Shown piece after piece: positions 33,919 to 43,278 of a stretch of DNA of 64,000 nt (position 1 is its first letter; each line of letters opens with the position of its first letter). Source of the DNA: Fumia sp045645505 (lineage in GTDB: Bacteria > Bacillota > Clostridia > Oscillospirales > Ruminococcaceae); contig JAZRIW010000013.1 in NCBI GenBank assembly GCA_045645505.1, positions 45,267-109,266 of the forward strand, read 5' to 3'. The notes below the pieces were generated by a model. The model was not told the DNA's origin. It did no database searches and was given only the letters and a program-made list of their open reading frames with translations. The translations under genes and the position numbers were made by a program.

Positions 33919-34854
33919 ATGAAAGACAAGCTTTTAAAATTAGCTAAAAAATGTGGAACTGATATTATAGGATTTGCACCTGCAGACAGATTTGATAAAG
34001 ATGATAATATCTTTAAAATTATGCCTGAGACTAAAACTGTTATTGGATTTGCATTTCAGGTTCTGAGAGGAATCTACAGAGGTACCGAAGAGGGTACTAC
34101 ATATTATCAATATACCACTATGGCTGTTGAAAATATGGAAGAAACCATAATGCCGATGGCATTATTAAGAGTGTCTATGATGCTTGAGGAGGAAGGATAT
34201 ATTGCTTTACCTCAGAGAAGGCATCAGCAGATTATGGAAGAAAAAGACAGTACAAATCCTGAAGTAGCTTATGATGCTATTTACAGAGAAAAGTTTCAGG
34301 AAAATCAAATTGATTTTTTAAATACTGCTGTTAAATGTGGATTAGGTGAAAGAAGTTTTTATGATACTCTTTTAACCGATGAGTACGGACCTATGGTGAG
34401 ATATTGTTTTATTCTTACTGATGCTGAGTTTGAAGCTACTGAGGAATATAAGGCGCATTTATGCGATAAATGCGGAGAATGTATTAAGGCTTGTCCGGGT
34501 AGGGCTATCTCTGATGAGGGAAAAGTAGATGCTTGGCAGTGTGCAGTTTACTATAATGGAGCCAATGGAACTAAAAATCCATTTATGCCTTATGATGCAT
34601 TTAAGAATTTTGAAAACAGAATGGATATTATTGAGGGTAACGCAAAATTCACTTCTGAAACTGCTAAAGAAATTCTTGACAACATATATTTTTATCCTCC
34701 GGCACAGCATGCATATCAGTGTTCTATATGCGGAAGAGCTTGTGATACTGCTTGTTATGTTCATTTAGAGGAAAAAGGAGTACTCACTAAAAAATATAAA
34801 ACTCCTTTTAAGAAGAGAGAGGGATGGCATTTTGATATTTCAAGTTTTAGATAA
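33919..34854 (+). CDS. QueG-like double 4Fe-4S protein, paralogue 3
   Basis: This 311-residue third copy is closest to paralogue 2: AKKCGTDIIGFAPADRF, TKTVIGFAFQVLRGIYRGTEEGTTYYQYT, NTAVKCGLGERSFYDTLLTDEYGPMVRY, CDKCGECIKACPG and CSICGRACDTACYVHL. The first-copy phrase GIEEGTQFYQYPSMA is echoed here, showing common descent. It starts one base after the previous stop behind AGGGAGAG. Its 3' end overlaps the next gene by 23 bases. Confidence 0.8.
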   Translation: MKDKLLKLAKKCGTDIIGFAPADRFDKDDNIFKIMPETKTVIGFAFQVLRGIYRGTEEGTTYYQYTTMAVENMEETIMPMALLRVSMMLEEEGYIALPQRRHQQIMEEKDSTNPEVAYDAIYREKFQENQIDFLNTAVKCGLGERSFYDTLLTDEYGPMVRYCFILTDAEFEATEEYKAHLCDKCGECIKACPGRAISDEGKVDAWQCAVYYNGANGTKNPFMPYDAFKNFENRMDIIEGNAKFTSETAKEILDNIYFYPPAQHAYQCSICGRACDTACYVHLEEKGVLTKKYKTPFKKREGWHFDISSFR

Positions 34855-36475
34855 TAATAAAAAGGTATATAATGCTGAATTTAAAGACAACAGAATTGTA
34901 ATTCCTCATAACCAGATTTCAAAAGACGTTGAATATATAGATATAATTGTTGATGAATTTAATGCCAAAACAGGTGATGAAGGATATTATGTGGTTGCAG
35001 ATGTTGTAAAAGATGCACAACACAGAGGAAGCCATATTGTTAAATTTACTGAAAAGCCTGATTATGAAATTGTCAGTAAACAGGATTTGTTGCCGATTTT
35101 TGGTGTTAAGATTAACGATAAATGTTTTTTAGGAATAGTTGAAAGTGTAAAGCAGAATTTCTTCTCTGTAGTGGGAATAAAAAATGGAAATTATTATTCC
35201 CATATAAGATTTGAAGTGACTGACTTTGGAATTTCAGAAGATATAGTTTTGTATATCGTTGATTTAGGCAAAGATGCCGATTATAACACGATGGCAAATT
35301 TTTACAGAGAATATCAGCTTGAAAATAAAAACTGTGTTCCTATAAAAGAAAGAATCAAGAACAATAAATATTTAAAATATGCTGTAGAGGCACCTGAAAT
35401 CCGTATCAGAATGGGTTGGAAACCTGCTCCTTCTCCTATTGCAGAACAGACTGTTGAAAATGAGCCTGAAATGCATGTTGCCTGCACTTTTGACAGAGTT
35501 AAAGACTTTGTTGATGAGCTTAAGAAGCAGGGTGTTGATAAGGCCCAGATTTGCCTCGTAGGTTGGAATAAAAGCGGTCACGACGGAAGATATCCGCAGA
35601 TTTTTCCCGTTGAGGAAAAATTGGGCGGTGAGGAGAAGTTAAGAGAACTCATTTCATATGCACAGGATAATGGTTATCAGATTGTTTGTCATACAAACAG
35701 TACTGATTCTTACAGTATAGCTGACAGATTTTCTGAAGATATTGTAATAAGAAAAAGTAATGGAGAATTCGATACTCTGGATACTTTCTGGAGCGCGGGA
35801 AAACCATATAATATTTGTCCTAAAAAGGCATTGGAATTTGCAAAAGAGGATATTCCTAAAATAGCTGAATTAGGATTCAGAGGCTTACATTATATTGATG
35901 TAATTACCATTATCGCAAACAGGGAATGTTATGCTAAAAATCATCCGTCAACCAAAAAAGATACAATGGATTGCTATAACGAGATTATGAAGCTTTGCCA
36001 TGACGAAATAGGTGGTTTTGCGTCAGAAGGTGCATTTGACTTTGCGGCAAAATATCTTGATTATGCGCTTTATATTTCCTGGGGAGATTTAGATGACAGT
36101 TTCTTTGATGGTGAATTGCCTTTATGGGAGCTTGTATATCATGGAATTATCCTTTATAATCCTTCAACAGTTACCTTAAACTGTACAATTAAGGGAAAGA
36201 AGAATGTCGATAAATTATTAGGTTATGGTGGCAGACCTTCTTTCTATCTTTATTCTAAATTCCTGATTGGTGGTTCTATAGACTGGCTTGGCGCAGAGGA
36301 TTTATTTATTGATACTGATGAACAATTAGAATATACCGTTTCAAAAATCAAAGAGATTTATGATGACTATAAAGAAAGCTATCATTTGCAACAGGAATAT
36401 TTTGTTTCATATGAAAAAATTGATGATGAAAAGGTAAAAATTAAGTATTCAGATGGTACAGAGATTGTAGTATAA
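34832..36475 (+). CDS. Large putative (beta/alpha)8 glycosidase-like protein
   Basis: This is a 547-residue cytosolic protein with no signal peptide. TTG at 34832 is the likely start, with AGAGAGGGA eight bases upstream inside paralogue 3. The N-terminal 190 residues look beta-rich. The rest, from about 225 (DRVKDFVDELKKQGVDKAQICLVGWNKSGHDGRYPQ), has alternating strands and helices with a conserved-looking GHDG and LGFRGLHYIDVITI. This resembles DUF5696/GH101-like TIM barrels, at low certainty. Co-transcription with QueG-like proteins is unusual for a glycosidase. It is the last gene before a bidirectional terminator. Confidence 0.6.
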   Translation: MIFQVLDNNKKVYNAEFKDNRIVIPHNQISKDVEYIDIIVDEFNAKTGDEGYYVVADVVKDAQHRGSHIVKFTEKPDYEIVSKQDLLPIFGVKINDKCFLGIVESVKQNFFSVVGIKNGNYYSHIRFEVTDFGISEDIVLYIVDLGKDADYNTMANFYREYQLENKNCVPIKERIKNNKYLKYAVEAPEIRIRMGWKPAPSPIAEQTVENEPEMHVACTFDRVKDFVDELKKQGVDKAQICLVGWNKSGHDGRYPQIFPVEEKLGGEEKLRELISYAQDNGYQIVCHTNSTDSYSIADRFSEDIVIRKSNGEFDTLDTFWSAGKPYNICPKKALEFAKEDIPKIAELGFRGLHYIDVITIIANRECYAKNHPSTKKDTMDCYNEIMKLCHDEIGGFASEGAFDFAAKYLDYALYISWGDLDDSFFDGELPLWELVYHGIILYNPSTVTLNCTIKGKKNVDKLLGYGGRPSFYLYSKFLIGGSIDWLGAEDLFIDTDEQLEYTVSKIKEIYDDYKESYHLQQEYFVSYEKIDDEKVKIKYSDGTEIVV

Positions 36476-36515
36476 AAAAATGGTATCTGCATTTTTGCAG
36501 ATACCATTTTTATTA
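36476..36515. terminator. Bidirectional terminator
   Basis: AAAATGGTATCTGCA and TGCAGATACCATTTTT form a stem around TTTT between convergent operons. Confidence 0.92.
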
Positions 36516-36522
36516 ATTTTAA

Positions 36523-37848
36523 TTATTTGCTTTTGAAGTAGCTGATACTTCTTCCGCTACTTTCGATTGCTTTTTCACGGAGTCCGTTTTCTTCTTCATA
36601 TTTTAAGAGTGCATCAAGATTATCTACTACTTTATGATAAGCTTTTGCATAAGCTTCGACCATTTCTTTTGTAGTTTTTTCAAATCTTGGAGCAGCATAT
36701 ATAACAGCAGTTTTTAAGTATTCACTGTTGGGGAGATATTCTGCAGGAGCATATACAGCTTTATATGCGGGACAAGTGAATGCATGCATAGGACTATCAG
36801 CTTTATCTGTATATAAAGGAGCTTTGTGTAATACACCATAAGAACAGTCACCGCAAATAACGCCTTCTGCGGAAAGTGCTTTTAATAATGTGTAAAGTCC
36901 GAGACCGCCTAATTTTTCTTTATCATAGTTGATATGATGGTATCCGTATATACGCTCTCCGCCTTCACAAACTTTAGGGAAACTTAAGCATTCGATATCA
37001 GAAATGAGGCTTTCGAAGTAAAGAGCATTTTCGGTTCTTATTTTGTTATATTCGTCTAAGTTATCGAGGTTAGCATATGCAACAGCAACCGCAAAAGGAT
37101 TAACTCTGTGCTTATAACCTAAACCTGTAAGAGCATATTTTTTGTAATCTGAGCTGTCGTCAAGGCCACCAAGTCTTTCATAATGTCCCAAAGCGAGTGC
37201 ACGTTCGTAATATTCTTTGTTGTTTGTAACAAGGATTCCTGCTTCACCTCCAGGGAGAACCTTAGAACCTTGTAAGGAATAGCAACCAACATCACCGATT
37301 GTACCCACTTTTTTACCTTTATATGAAGCACCATGTGCATGAGAACAGTCTTCAACAACTTTTAAGTTGTATTTTTTAGCGAGTTCCATGATGGGATCCA
37401 TATCACAAGGGATACCCCAAATGTGAACAACTAAAATAGCTTTTGTGCGGGGAGTGATGCATTTTTCGATGCTTTCAACGCTCATTGTATGAGTATCAAT
37501 GTCAACATCAGCAAAAACGGGGATAGCATTGTTAACAACAACGGGACCTACTGTTGCCCAGAAGGTAAAGGAAGGAACTATAACTTCATCGCCTGCACCT
37601 ACACCAACTGCAAAAAGACCTGCCTGAATGGATGTTGTACCATTAGGATAGCAAACACCGTAATCGGCACCTACATATTTGCAGAATTTATCCTCGAATT
37701 TGTTTACGAGGGGTGACTGAGAGATCTCTTCTTTTTCGAGCAATTCATCGAATAATTCACGGGTTTTTGCGTTAACTTTTGGAAAACACATATCGGAAAG
37801 CCCAAATTCAACTGTTTTTTTACCGCCTAATAATGCTAATTTTTCCAT
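36523..37848 (-). CDS. DegT/DnrJ/EryC1/StrS-family aminotransferase
   Basis: This 441-residue PLP enzyme transfers an amino group to a keto-sugar or ketocyclitol. The start EKLALLGGKKTV is like that of scyllo-inosose aminotransferases. VVEDCSHAHGASYKGKKVGTIGD holds the PLP-binding aspartate. The catalytic lysine is in YSLQGSKVLPGGEAG, and GLGYKHRVNPFAVAVA follows. Length is at the upper end of the family. It is the last gene of a minus-strand run with a ceramidase-like protein, an SGNH hydrolase and an amidohydrolase, convergent with the QueG-like operon. Its product might be an amino sugar or aminocyclitol. Confidence 0.87.
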   Translation of the reverse strand: MEKLALLGGKKTVEFGLSDMCFPKVNAKTRELFDELLEKEEISQSPLVNKFEDKFCKYVGADYGVCYPNGTTSIQAGLFAVGVGAGDEVIVPSFTFWATVGPVVVNNAIPVFADVDIDTHTMSVESIEKCITPRTKAILVVHIWGIPCDMDPIMELAKKYNLKVVEDCSHAHGASYKGKKVGTIGDVGCYSLQGSKVLPGGEAGILVTNNKEYYERALALGHYERLGGLDDSSDYKKYALTGLGYKHRVNPFAVAVAYANLDNLDEYNKIRTENALYFESLISDIECLSFPKVCEGGERIYGYHHINYDKEKLGGLGLYTLLKALSAEGVICGDCSYGVLHKAPLYTDKADSPMHAFTCPAYKAVYAPAEYLPNSEYLKTAVIYAAPRFEKTTKEMVEAYAKAYHKVVDNLDALLKYEEENGLREKAIESSGRSISYFKSK

Positions 37849-37880
37849 TTTTATTTCTCCTTTTTATAAATAAAATATTT

Positions 37881-39197
37881 TTAATACATTTTATCTGCAT
37901 TTTTTTCTTCAATGCGTTTTAAAGAATCCTTAAAAGCTTTGATATAGAGTTTATCAACTCCGGGTTTAAATGGCCCTTTGAGACAGTATTCAACGAAACT
38001 GAGTGGTTCATAACCTCCTTCTTCTATTGCTAAATCATCAACTATATAAGCACAGGCATCGGTATAGCCTATAAAACAAAGATTGTTTTTTCCTAAGGTT
38101 TCTTTTACAATTGCTTTAACGCCGTAAAGGGGTTCGCCACCTGTTGTAGCTATGTAAAGATCTTCACTTAGTTTAATTATACTGCAGTGTAAATAGAGGT
38201 GTTCAGCAAGAGTATCGTATCCACCGTTAATGATAAATTGTGAATTGTTGTAGTTAGGACTTTCTATAATATAATTTTGTTCTTTTGCATCTTCAATGAA
38301 GAACTCGAGTGATGCGGGTTCAATAGGTAACTTAATTTTAAAGCTATCGGAAATAAACTCCGGATTTTCGACTTCAGTAAGTTTTTGTAATTTATCTACT
38401 ACAAATTCTGCCATACTGGTTGCAAATGTATTTATAAAATCGAAATTAAAGTTTCTGTCCCATACATATTCGCTGGTTTCAGGGTCAATTTTTGCTGTCG
38501 GTTTAGGACGAACATCTCCGCAAGCTGACTGGAAGAAAAGTGAAGTGCAGTTTTCATATTTTGCGTCCAAAATAGCACATAACCTTCCTGGGAATTCAGA
38601 GCTCACCTGGTCTTTTGCGGGATAGAAAACGGGGTGACATGCATAGTTTGAAACTATTGAACGGATATTTTTATCATTATCTTTTATACAGAAAATAAAA
38701 AATTCCTTATCACGACGCACATTGAAATCAGGCAGGCCCAGATTTTTACCATTTGTCACTTTTCTTCTGCTGACATTGAAGTCACCTTCAAAGCTGCCAT
38801 AGTGAAGAGTACCTTCGAACATTGAATTTATAGCTATGTCAATGCTTCTTTTTCCACGTGCAATGATAAATTCTTCATAATCGGGGTCATGTACCTTGTC
38901 ATTATATCCTTTTACGGCAGGTGCCATATGAGAATGAGTACATGAAACTACAACATTTGAATGTTTGATGCCATATTTTTTATGGGCATATTTTTCAAGC
39001 GCTTCATTTAAATCACGGCTATGAAATAAAAGGTCATAAGATATTAAAACGATTTTTTCATTTTTGTCATCCAATATAAGTGTGCGGACATAAACATCAT
39101 CGTGGACACCTACATAATTTTTGTCAAATACACCTGAACAGGCGAGGCGTATTGGCTTTTCGGGTGTTATGATCTCTTTTGCAACTCCAAAACGCAT
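37881..39197 (-). CDS. Neutral/alkaline ceramidase-like amidase
   Basis: This 438-residue protein has the ceramidase N-terminal domain signature: start GVAKEIITPEKPIRLACSG, then VVVSCTHSHMAPAVKGY with the metal-binding His pair, YACHPVFY, and SACGDVRP near the serine-loop region. The C-terminal Ig-like domain of true ceramidases is absent and there is no signal peptide, so it acts inside the cell. Such truncated homologues in gut bacteria lie in sugar-degradation clusters and may hydrolyse another amide or ester. It is 32 bp upstream of the aminotransferase gene. Confidence 0.8.
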   Translation of the reverse strand: MRFGVAKEIITPEKPIRLACSGVFDKNYVGVHDDVYVRTLILDDKNEKIVLISYDLLFHSRDLNEALEKYAHKKYGIKHSNVVVSCTHSHMAPAVKGYNDKVHDPDYEEFIIARGKRSIDIAINSMFEGTLHYGSFEGDFNVSRRKVTNGKNLGLPDFNVRRDKEFFIFCIKDNDKNIRSIVSNYACHPVFYPAKDQVSSEFPGRLCAILDAKYENCTSLFFQSACGDVRPKPTAKIDPETSEYVWDRNFNFDFINTFATSMAEFVVDKLQKLTEVENPEFISDSFKIKLPIEPASLEFFIEDAKEQNYIIESPNYNNSQFIINGGYDTLAEHLYLHCSIIKLSEDLYIATTGGEPLYGVKAIVKETLGKNNLCFIGYTDACAYIVDDLAIEEGGYEPLSFVEYCLKGPFKPGVDKLYIKAFKDSLKRIEEKNADKMY

Positions 39198-39211
39198 TAT
39201 AAACCCTCCAT

Positions 39212-40174
39212 TTATATGTTTATTTTTTTAAGTAAATTATCAGCTAACAGGTTGTACCCTTCTGCATTTGGGTGAACAAGTGAGGCATCACAATAAAATT
39301 TTTCATTATGTGGTATCAAATCAAGTCCTTCAATCACATTGAAGTTTTTAAGTTCTGCTTCTTTTTTAATACATTTTCTTAGCTTTTCATATCCTATGTT
39401 GAACTCTTTTGATTTTTCTTCGTTACCGCACCATATTGGGGTAATTACATAAATTTTTGAGTCAGGATATAATTCAGCTAATTTTTCAAAATAAAGATGA
39501 ATTTCATTTATTACTTGTTCAAATGATTTTTTATTAGTGCTTATAAGGTAGTAATCGTTGGCTCCGTAAAGCACCGTTATCAGTTTAGGTGAGAGATTTA
39601 AATTATCAAGAGAGTCAGCACAAAAGTAAAAACTGCCAACACCTTGATTTAAAAAATTAAGATTTAATTTATCAGCTAAGATAGAAGGATAGGTAAAAGA
39701 TGCTTTTTTGCTGCCCATACCCTGAGTTATGGAATCGCCTAAAGCAAGGTAATCAATATTTTCTTTGGGAAGATATTCTATTTCACCAAAGGAAAGATTT
39801 TTTAAAATAATATCACAGGTGTAGGGAAGATAGATAGTTATTTTTGTTTTACCTTTGTGTTTTATATTATAGGTGACTTTACCGCTTAAACTGTTATCCT
39901 TTTCGGTTATCGTGTCTGAATAAACATCATTTTCATAAATATCAAAAAATATATGCTCCCAATAAAACTTTGTGGCTTTATATTCAAATGAAATTTTTTT
40001 CTCATAAGTAAAAAATTCAAGCCTTATCCCTGCAGTGGCAAAAGCCCTGAGAATAAATATAGGTGATTCGGAATAAAAATCACATTGTTTTTTACTCAAA
40101 CGATAGGTGTTTATTTCATTATTTGTTTGTTTTATATCAAGTGCACCTTTAATAAGTAGATTATAATTATACAT
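39212..40174 (-). CDS. SGNH/GDSL hydrolase with N-terminal jelly-roll domain
   Basis: This is a 320-residue protein; the ATG at 40174 has AAGGACT upstream. Residues 1-140 are beta-rich (carbohydrate-esterase family 2-like jelly roll). The hydrolase domain has block I ALGDSITQGMGS (Ser nucleophile), block III LYGANDYY, and block V DASLVHPNAEGYN (Asp/His). No signal peptide is evident. Likely an intracellular esterase removing acetyl or acyl groups from a sugar. It is 15 bp from the ceramidase-like gene. Confidence 0.82.
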   Translation of the reverse strand: MYNYNLLIKGALDIKQTNNEINTYRLSKKQCDFYSESPIFILRAFATAGIRLEFFTYEKKISFEYKATKFYWEHIFFDIYENDVYSDTITEKDNSLSGKVTYNIKHKGKTKITIYLPYTCDIILKNLSFGEIEYLPKENIDYLALGDSITQGMGSKKASFTYPSILADKLNLNFLNQGVGSFYFCADSLDNLNLSPKLITVLYGANDYYLISTNKKSFEQVINEIHLYFEKLAELYPDSKIYVITPIWCGNEEKSKEFNIGYEKLRKCIKKEAELKNFNVIEGLDLIPHNEKFYCDASLVHPNAEGYNLLADNLLKKINI

Positions 40175-40268
40175 AATAGTCCTTCTTTGCATTATATTTA
40201 TAATATACTATTATTTTTTTACTCGGTCAAATAAAATTTTGATTGAAAATTGGACAATTTTGCTATTA

Positions 40269-41144
40269 TTATAAATTAAATAGTTTTATTGCATTTTCTC
40301 TGCAAATTTTACGATAATTTTCTTCGTTTATACAGTTTTGTTTATATGCTGTATCAAGCCAATCGGTTAATGGCAATTCCTGATTTGCATAGCACATATC
40401 GGTACCGAAAAGAAGTCTGTCGGAAAATTCTTCAATAAATTTATATGCATAATCATTGTCACGTGAAAGTGCGTTACAACCGCTTCCTGCTGATAAATCA
40501 CAATAGAGATTAGGACATTCACGCATAATTTCGGCAATTCTGCCTTCTGTTACTTTCCCTTCGGGATAACCTATTCTTTCTTCATATGACGGGTTTTTGC
40601 TGATTTCAGACCAGAAAGGGGAAGAGTGGCCGAGAATTTTAAGTTTTGGATATTTCTTAAGAGTTTTTTCAAGCTTTGTAAGTCCTTCATCGTCGATAAT
40701 TCCATAAAAATCCCCTTTTTTTACCGATACATGAATTATCACCGGCATATCACATTCACCGCAGTGGTAAAACAGATTTTGCATCATAGCGTCATCAATC
40801 GGGAGATTTGCTGTTAATTCGCCAAAACCGACTGCACCTCTTGTTTTATAATAGTTAATCATTTCAGAAAAATCGGTTTTTTCGTTGTTATCACCCATAC
40901 GCGGGTCAAGATTGCAACAAAAAGCAAATCTGTCGGGGAATTTTTCGGTTATAGCTTGCATTTCTTCATTAGTCTGAATGGAAAATCTATTTTCAGGGGA
41001 AATAAGCGGGAGTAAAAGTCCTTTTTCGATGTCAAGCTTATCATAGGTTTTAATAATTTCCTCAGGCAAAGCCAAATTTATATTTTTGCTTATTTTTGCT
41101 TCCTTAAAGAAGGTAGAATGAATATGAATATCTATTTTTTTCAT
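40269..41144 (-). CDS. Amidohydrolase-family TIM-barrel hydrolase
   Basis: This 291-residue member of the amidohydrolase 2 (ACMSD-like) family has metal ligands in KIDIHIHSTF, VIIHVS, ILGHSSPFW and LLFGTDMCYA. It may be a hydrolase, lactonase or decarboxylase. It is the first gene of the minus-strand group, with TAGGAGGG upstream. A 94-bp gap to the SGNH gene is A/T-rich with TATAAT-like boxes, so the SGNH gene may also have its own promoter. Confidence 0.83.
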   Translation of the reverse strand: MKKIDIHIHSTFFKEAKISKNINLALPEEIIKTYDKLDIEKGLLLPLISPENRFSIQTNEEMQAITEKFPDRFAFCCNLDPRMGDNNEKTDFSEMINYYKTRGAVGFGELTANLPIDDAMMQNLFYHCGECDMPVIIHVSVKKGDFYGIIDDEGLTKLEKTLKKYPKLKILGHSSPFWSEISKNPSYEERIGYPEGKVTEGRIAEIMRECPNLYCDLSAGSGCNALSRDNDYAYKFIEEFSDRLLFGTDMCYANQELPLTDWLDTAYKQNCINEENYRKICRENAIKLFNL

Positions 41145-41288
41145 TGTATATCCCTCCTAAAGCAATTATATTACTAATTTAAAGTTTAGTCAAAGATAAT
41201 ATTGTTTAAAAGTAGGATTATTTTGATGTTTTGTATTATAGTAATTTATTTACATATACTAAGCCTACTAATATGAAAGGAGAAAATT

Positions 41289-41723
41289 ATGGTTGAAGGA
41301 GATACAATAAAACTTTTAAGGGAATGTGATGCAGGTATAAAAATGGGCGTTAAATCTATAGATGATGTAATTGATTATGCAAAAGCTCCTGATCTGAAAG
41401 AGCTTTTAAATAGTTGTAAGGATGAACATCAAAAACTTGATGAAATGCTTCAAAAATTACTTTGTGAATATAATGATGAGGGAAAAAATCCTAATATTAT
41501 ATCTGAAACTATGTCTAAAATGAAGACGGAAATGAAGCTTTCTATGGATAAAAGCGATAGTACTATTGCTGATTTGATGACAGACGGTTGTAATATGGGG
41601 GTTAAATCATTAAACCGATATCTCAATCAATATGCAGCTGCTGATGAGAAGTCTAAAGATATTACAAAAAGACTTATAAATCTTGAAGGGCAGTTAGCGA
41701 TAGACTTAAGAAAATTCTTGTAG
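41289..41723 (+). CDS. DUF2383-like ferritin-fold helical protein
   Basis: This 144-residue all-alpha protein resembles PA2169/DUF2383 four-helix proteins. It has two repeats of the phrase MGVKSIDDVI / MGVKSLNRYL, each followed by a helix, and a DEHQKLDEML segment. Ferritin-like metal binding is possible but not evident. It is monocistronic, with AAAGGAGA upstream and a strong terminator downstream. Function is unknown; related proteins are linked to stress and spores in Clostridia. Confidence 0.7.
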   Translation: MVEGDTIKLLRECDAGIKMGVKSIDDVIDYAKAPDLKELLNSCKDEHQKLDEMLQKLLCEYNDEGKNPNIISETMSKMKTEMKLSMDKSDSTIADLMTDGCNMGVKSLNRYLNQYAAADEKSKDITKRLINLEGQLAIDLRKFL

Positions 41724-41724
41724 G

Positions 41725-41762
41725 AAAAGGGCTGTAGCAAATTTTTGCTACAGCTCTTTTTA
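41725..41762 (+). terminator. Rho-independent terminator
   Basis: A stem of about 16 bp with one mismatch (AAAAGGGCTGTAGCAAA with TTTGCTACAGCTCTTTT) is followed by T's. Confidence 0.88.
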
Positions 41763-41781
41763 AAAATTTAAAGCATTAAAC

Positions 41782-41810
41782 TTGAAAAAACATTTATAAT
41801 GTTGTAAAAT
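41782..41810 (+). promoter_or_regulatory. Promoter of the metF-metH operon
   Basis: TTGAAA (41782-41787) and TAAAAT (41805-41810) are 17 bp apart, leaving a leader of only about 30 nt. That is too short for a SAM riboswitch or a T-box. Confidence 0.65.
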
Positions 41811-41846
41811 AAATATCATGCATTTTAAAATAAAAGGGGGATAAAA

Positions 41847-42716
41847 ATGAAATTATCTGAAATTTTAAAAAGAGATACCCTTTCACTTTCTTTTGAGGTT
41901 TTTCCGCCTAAAAGCGATGCTTCTTTTGAAAGTGTTAAACATGCTACCGAAGAAATAGCAAAGCTTAAACCATCTTTTATGAGTGTTACATATGGTGCCG
42001 GTGGTGGCACAAGTAAATATACTTTGGAGATTGCTAAGAGTATCAAAAAAGATTATAATGTACCTTCTTTGGCGCATCTTACTTGTGTTTCTTCTACAAA
42101 GGAAAAAGTAAAGCAAAAAATTGCCGAAATAAAAGAAGCGGGAATTCAGAATATAATGGCATTACGTGGCGATTTAACTGCGGAACTTGAGAATACAGAC
42201 CGTGATAAATGGGCATACAGGTATGCGATAGATTTAATCCGTGATATAAAAGAAAGCGGAGATTTTTGTATTGGTGGCGCTTGTTATCCTGAAATACATC
42301 CTGAGAGTAAAGATCAGGCAGAGGATATAAAGTACCTTAAAGAAAAAGTTGATGCGGGTTGTTCATTTTTAACTACGCAGATGTTTTTTGATAATAACCT
42401 TCTTTATAATTTTTTGTATAAAATCAGAGAGGCCGGGATTGTAGTTCCTGTTATACCCGGAATTATGCCGATAACAAACGCAAATCAGGTAGAGAGGGCA
42501 ATTAAGCTTTCGGGTTCATTTATGCCGCAAAGATTTAAAAGCCTTATTGATAAATTCGGTTATTCACCCGATGCAATGAAACAGGCAGGAATTATTTATG
42601 CAACTGACCAGATTATTGATCTTTTTGCAAACGGAATAAAAAATGTTCATGTTTATTCTATGAACAAACCGGATGTGGCAAGAAATATACTCGATAATCT
42701 TTCTTACATATTATGA
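41847..42716 (+). CDS. metF: Methylenetetrahydrofolate reductase
   Basis: This 289-residue FAD-dependent TIM barrel reduces 5,10-methylene-THF to 5-methyl-THF. SFEVFPPKSD, SVTYGAGGGTS, NIMALRGDL, CYPEIHPES and TQMFFDN are the expected active-site and FAD motifs. AGGGGGAT precedes the ATG. It overlaps the next gene by ATGA and supplies the methyl donor for the MetH encoded two genes later. Confidence 0.95.
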   Translation: MKLSEILKRDTLSLSFEVFPPKSDASFESVKHATEEIAKLKPSFMSVTYGAGGGTSKYTLEIAKSIKKDYNVPSLAHLTCVSSTKEKVKQKIAEIKEAGIQNIMALRGDLTAELENTDRDKWAYRYAIDLIRDIKESGDFCIGGACYPEIHPESKDQAEDIKYLKEKVDAGCSFLTTQMFFDNNLLYNFLYKIREAGIVVPVIPGIMPITNANQVERAIKLSGSFMPQRFKSLIDKFGYSPDAMKQAGIIYATDQIIDLFANGIKNVHVYSMNKPDVARNILDNLSYIL

Positions 42717-43276
42717 TTATTTATACTAAAAACTATGATGTGCCATATATAGATAAGTTGGAAATTCTTAAATATCTGGGCATTAAATCATATGATGATG
42801 GAGTTTTAAAACTCGTTGATGAAGTTATAAAAGAGGCAATCCCAAAAATAAGCTACAAGGTTTGCTATGGGGAAATTTCAGATTTGAGTTTTTTAAAAAA
42901 TTGTTCAAAGGATTTGAATGAAATTCTTAAAAACTGTAATGCAGCAGTGATTTTTGCAGCAACTCTGGGAATAGATTTTGACAGACTTATTGCAAAAAAC
43001 AGTAAAATTTCTCCATCGAATGCAGTTATATTGGATGCGATAGGCAGTGAGCGGATAGAGAGCTTATGCAATATTTTTAATAAAGAGGTTAAAGATAAGT
43101 ATAAAGATATAAAACCGAGATTCAGCCCGGGTTACGGAGATTTTGAACTTAAGTATCAGAAAGAACTGTTTAAACTTTTGGATTGTGAGAGAAAAATAGG
43201 TCTTACTCTCAATGAAAGTCTTTTAATGTCACCTTCAAAATCTGTAACTGCGATAATCGGTATTGGTAGGGGTTAA
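42713..43276 (+). CDS. Stand-alone MetH activation domain protein
   Basis: This 187-residue protein matches the C-terminal SAM-binding activation domain of cobalamin-dependent methionine synthase. It has RFSPGYGDFELKYQ (RxSPGY SAM loop) and IGLTLNESLLMSPSKSVTAIIGI near the end. It probably serves in trans to reductively methylate inactive cob(II)alamin on the downstream MetH, which lacks this domain. It overlaps metF by four bases and precedes metH by two. Confidence 0.9.
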   Translation: MIIYTKNYDVPYIDKLEILKYLGIKSYDDGVLKLVDEVIKEAIPKISYKVCYGEISDLSFLKNCSKDLNEILKNCNAAVIFAATLGIDFDRLIAKNSKISPSNAVILDAIGSERIESLCNIFNKEVKDKYKDIKPRFSPGYGDFELKYQKELFKLLDCERKIGLTLNESLLMSPSKSVTAIIGIGRG

Positions 43277-43278
43277 AT

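Noticed and set aside
31613..34854. Bona fide reductive dehalogenases
   Set aside because: The proteins lack a Tat signal and membrane anchor, and are shorter than RdhA. QueG-like soluble proteins are the closer comparison.
41763..41846. SAM riboswitch or T-box leader for metF-metH
   Set aside because: Only about 30 nt separate the predicted start of transcription from the ATG, and no conserved riboswitch or T-box core sequence is present.
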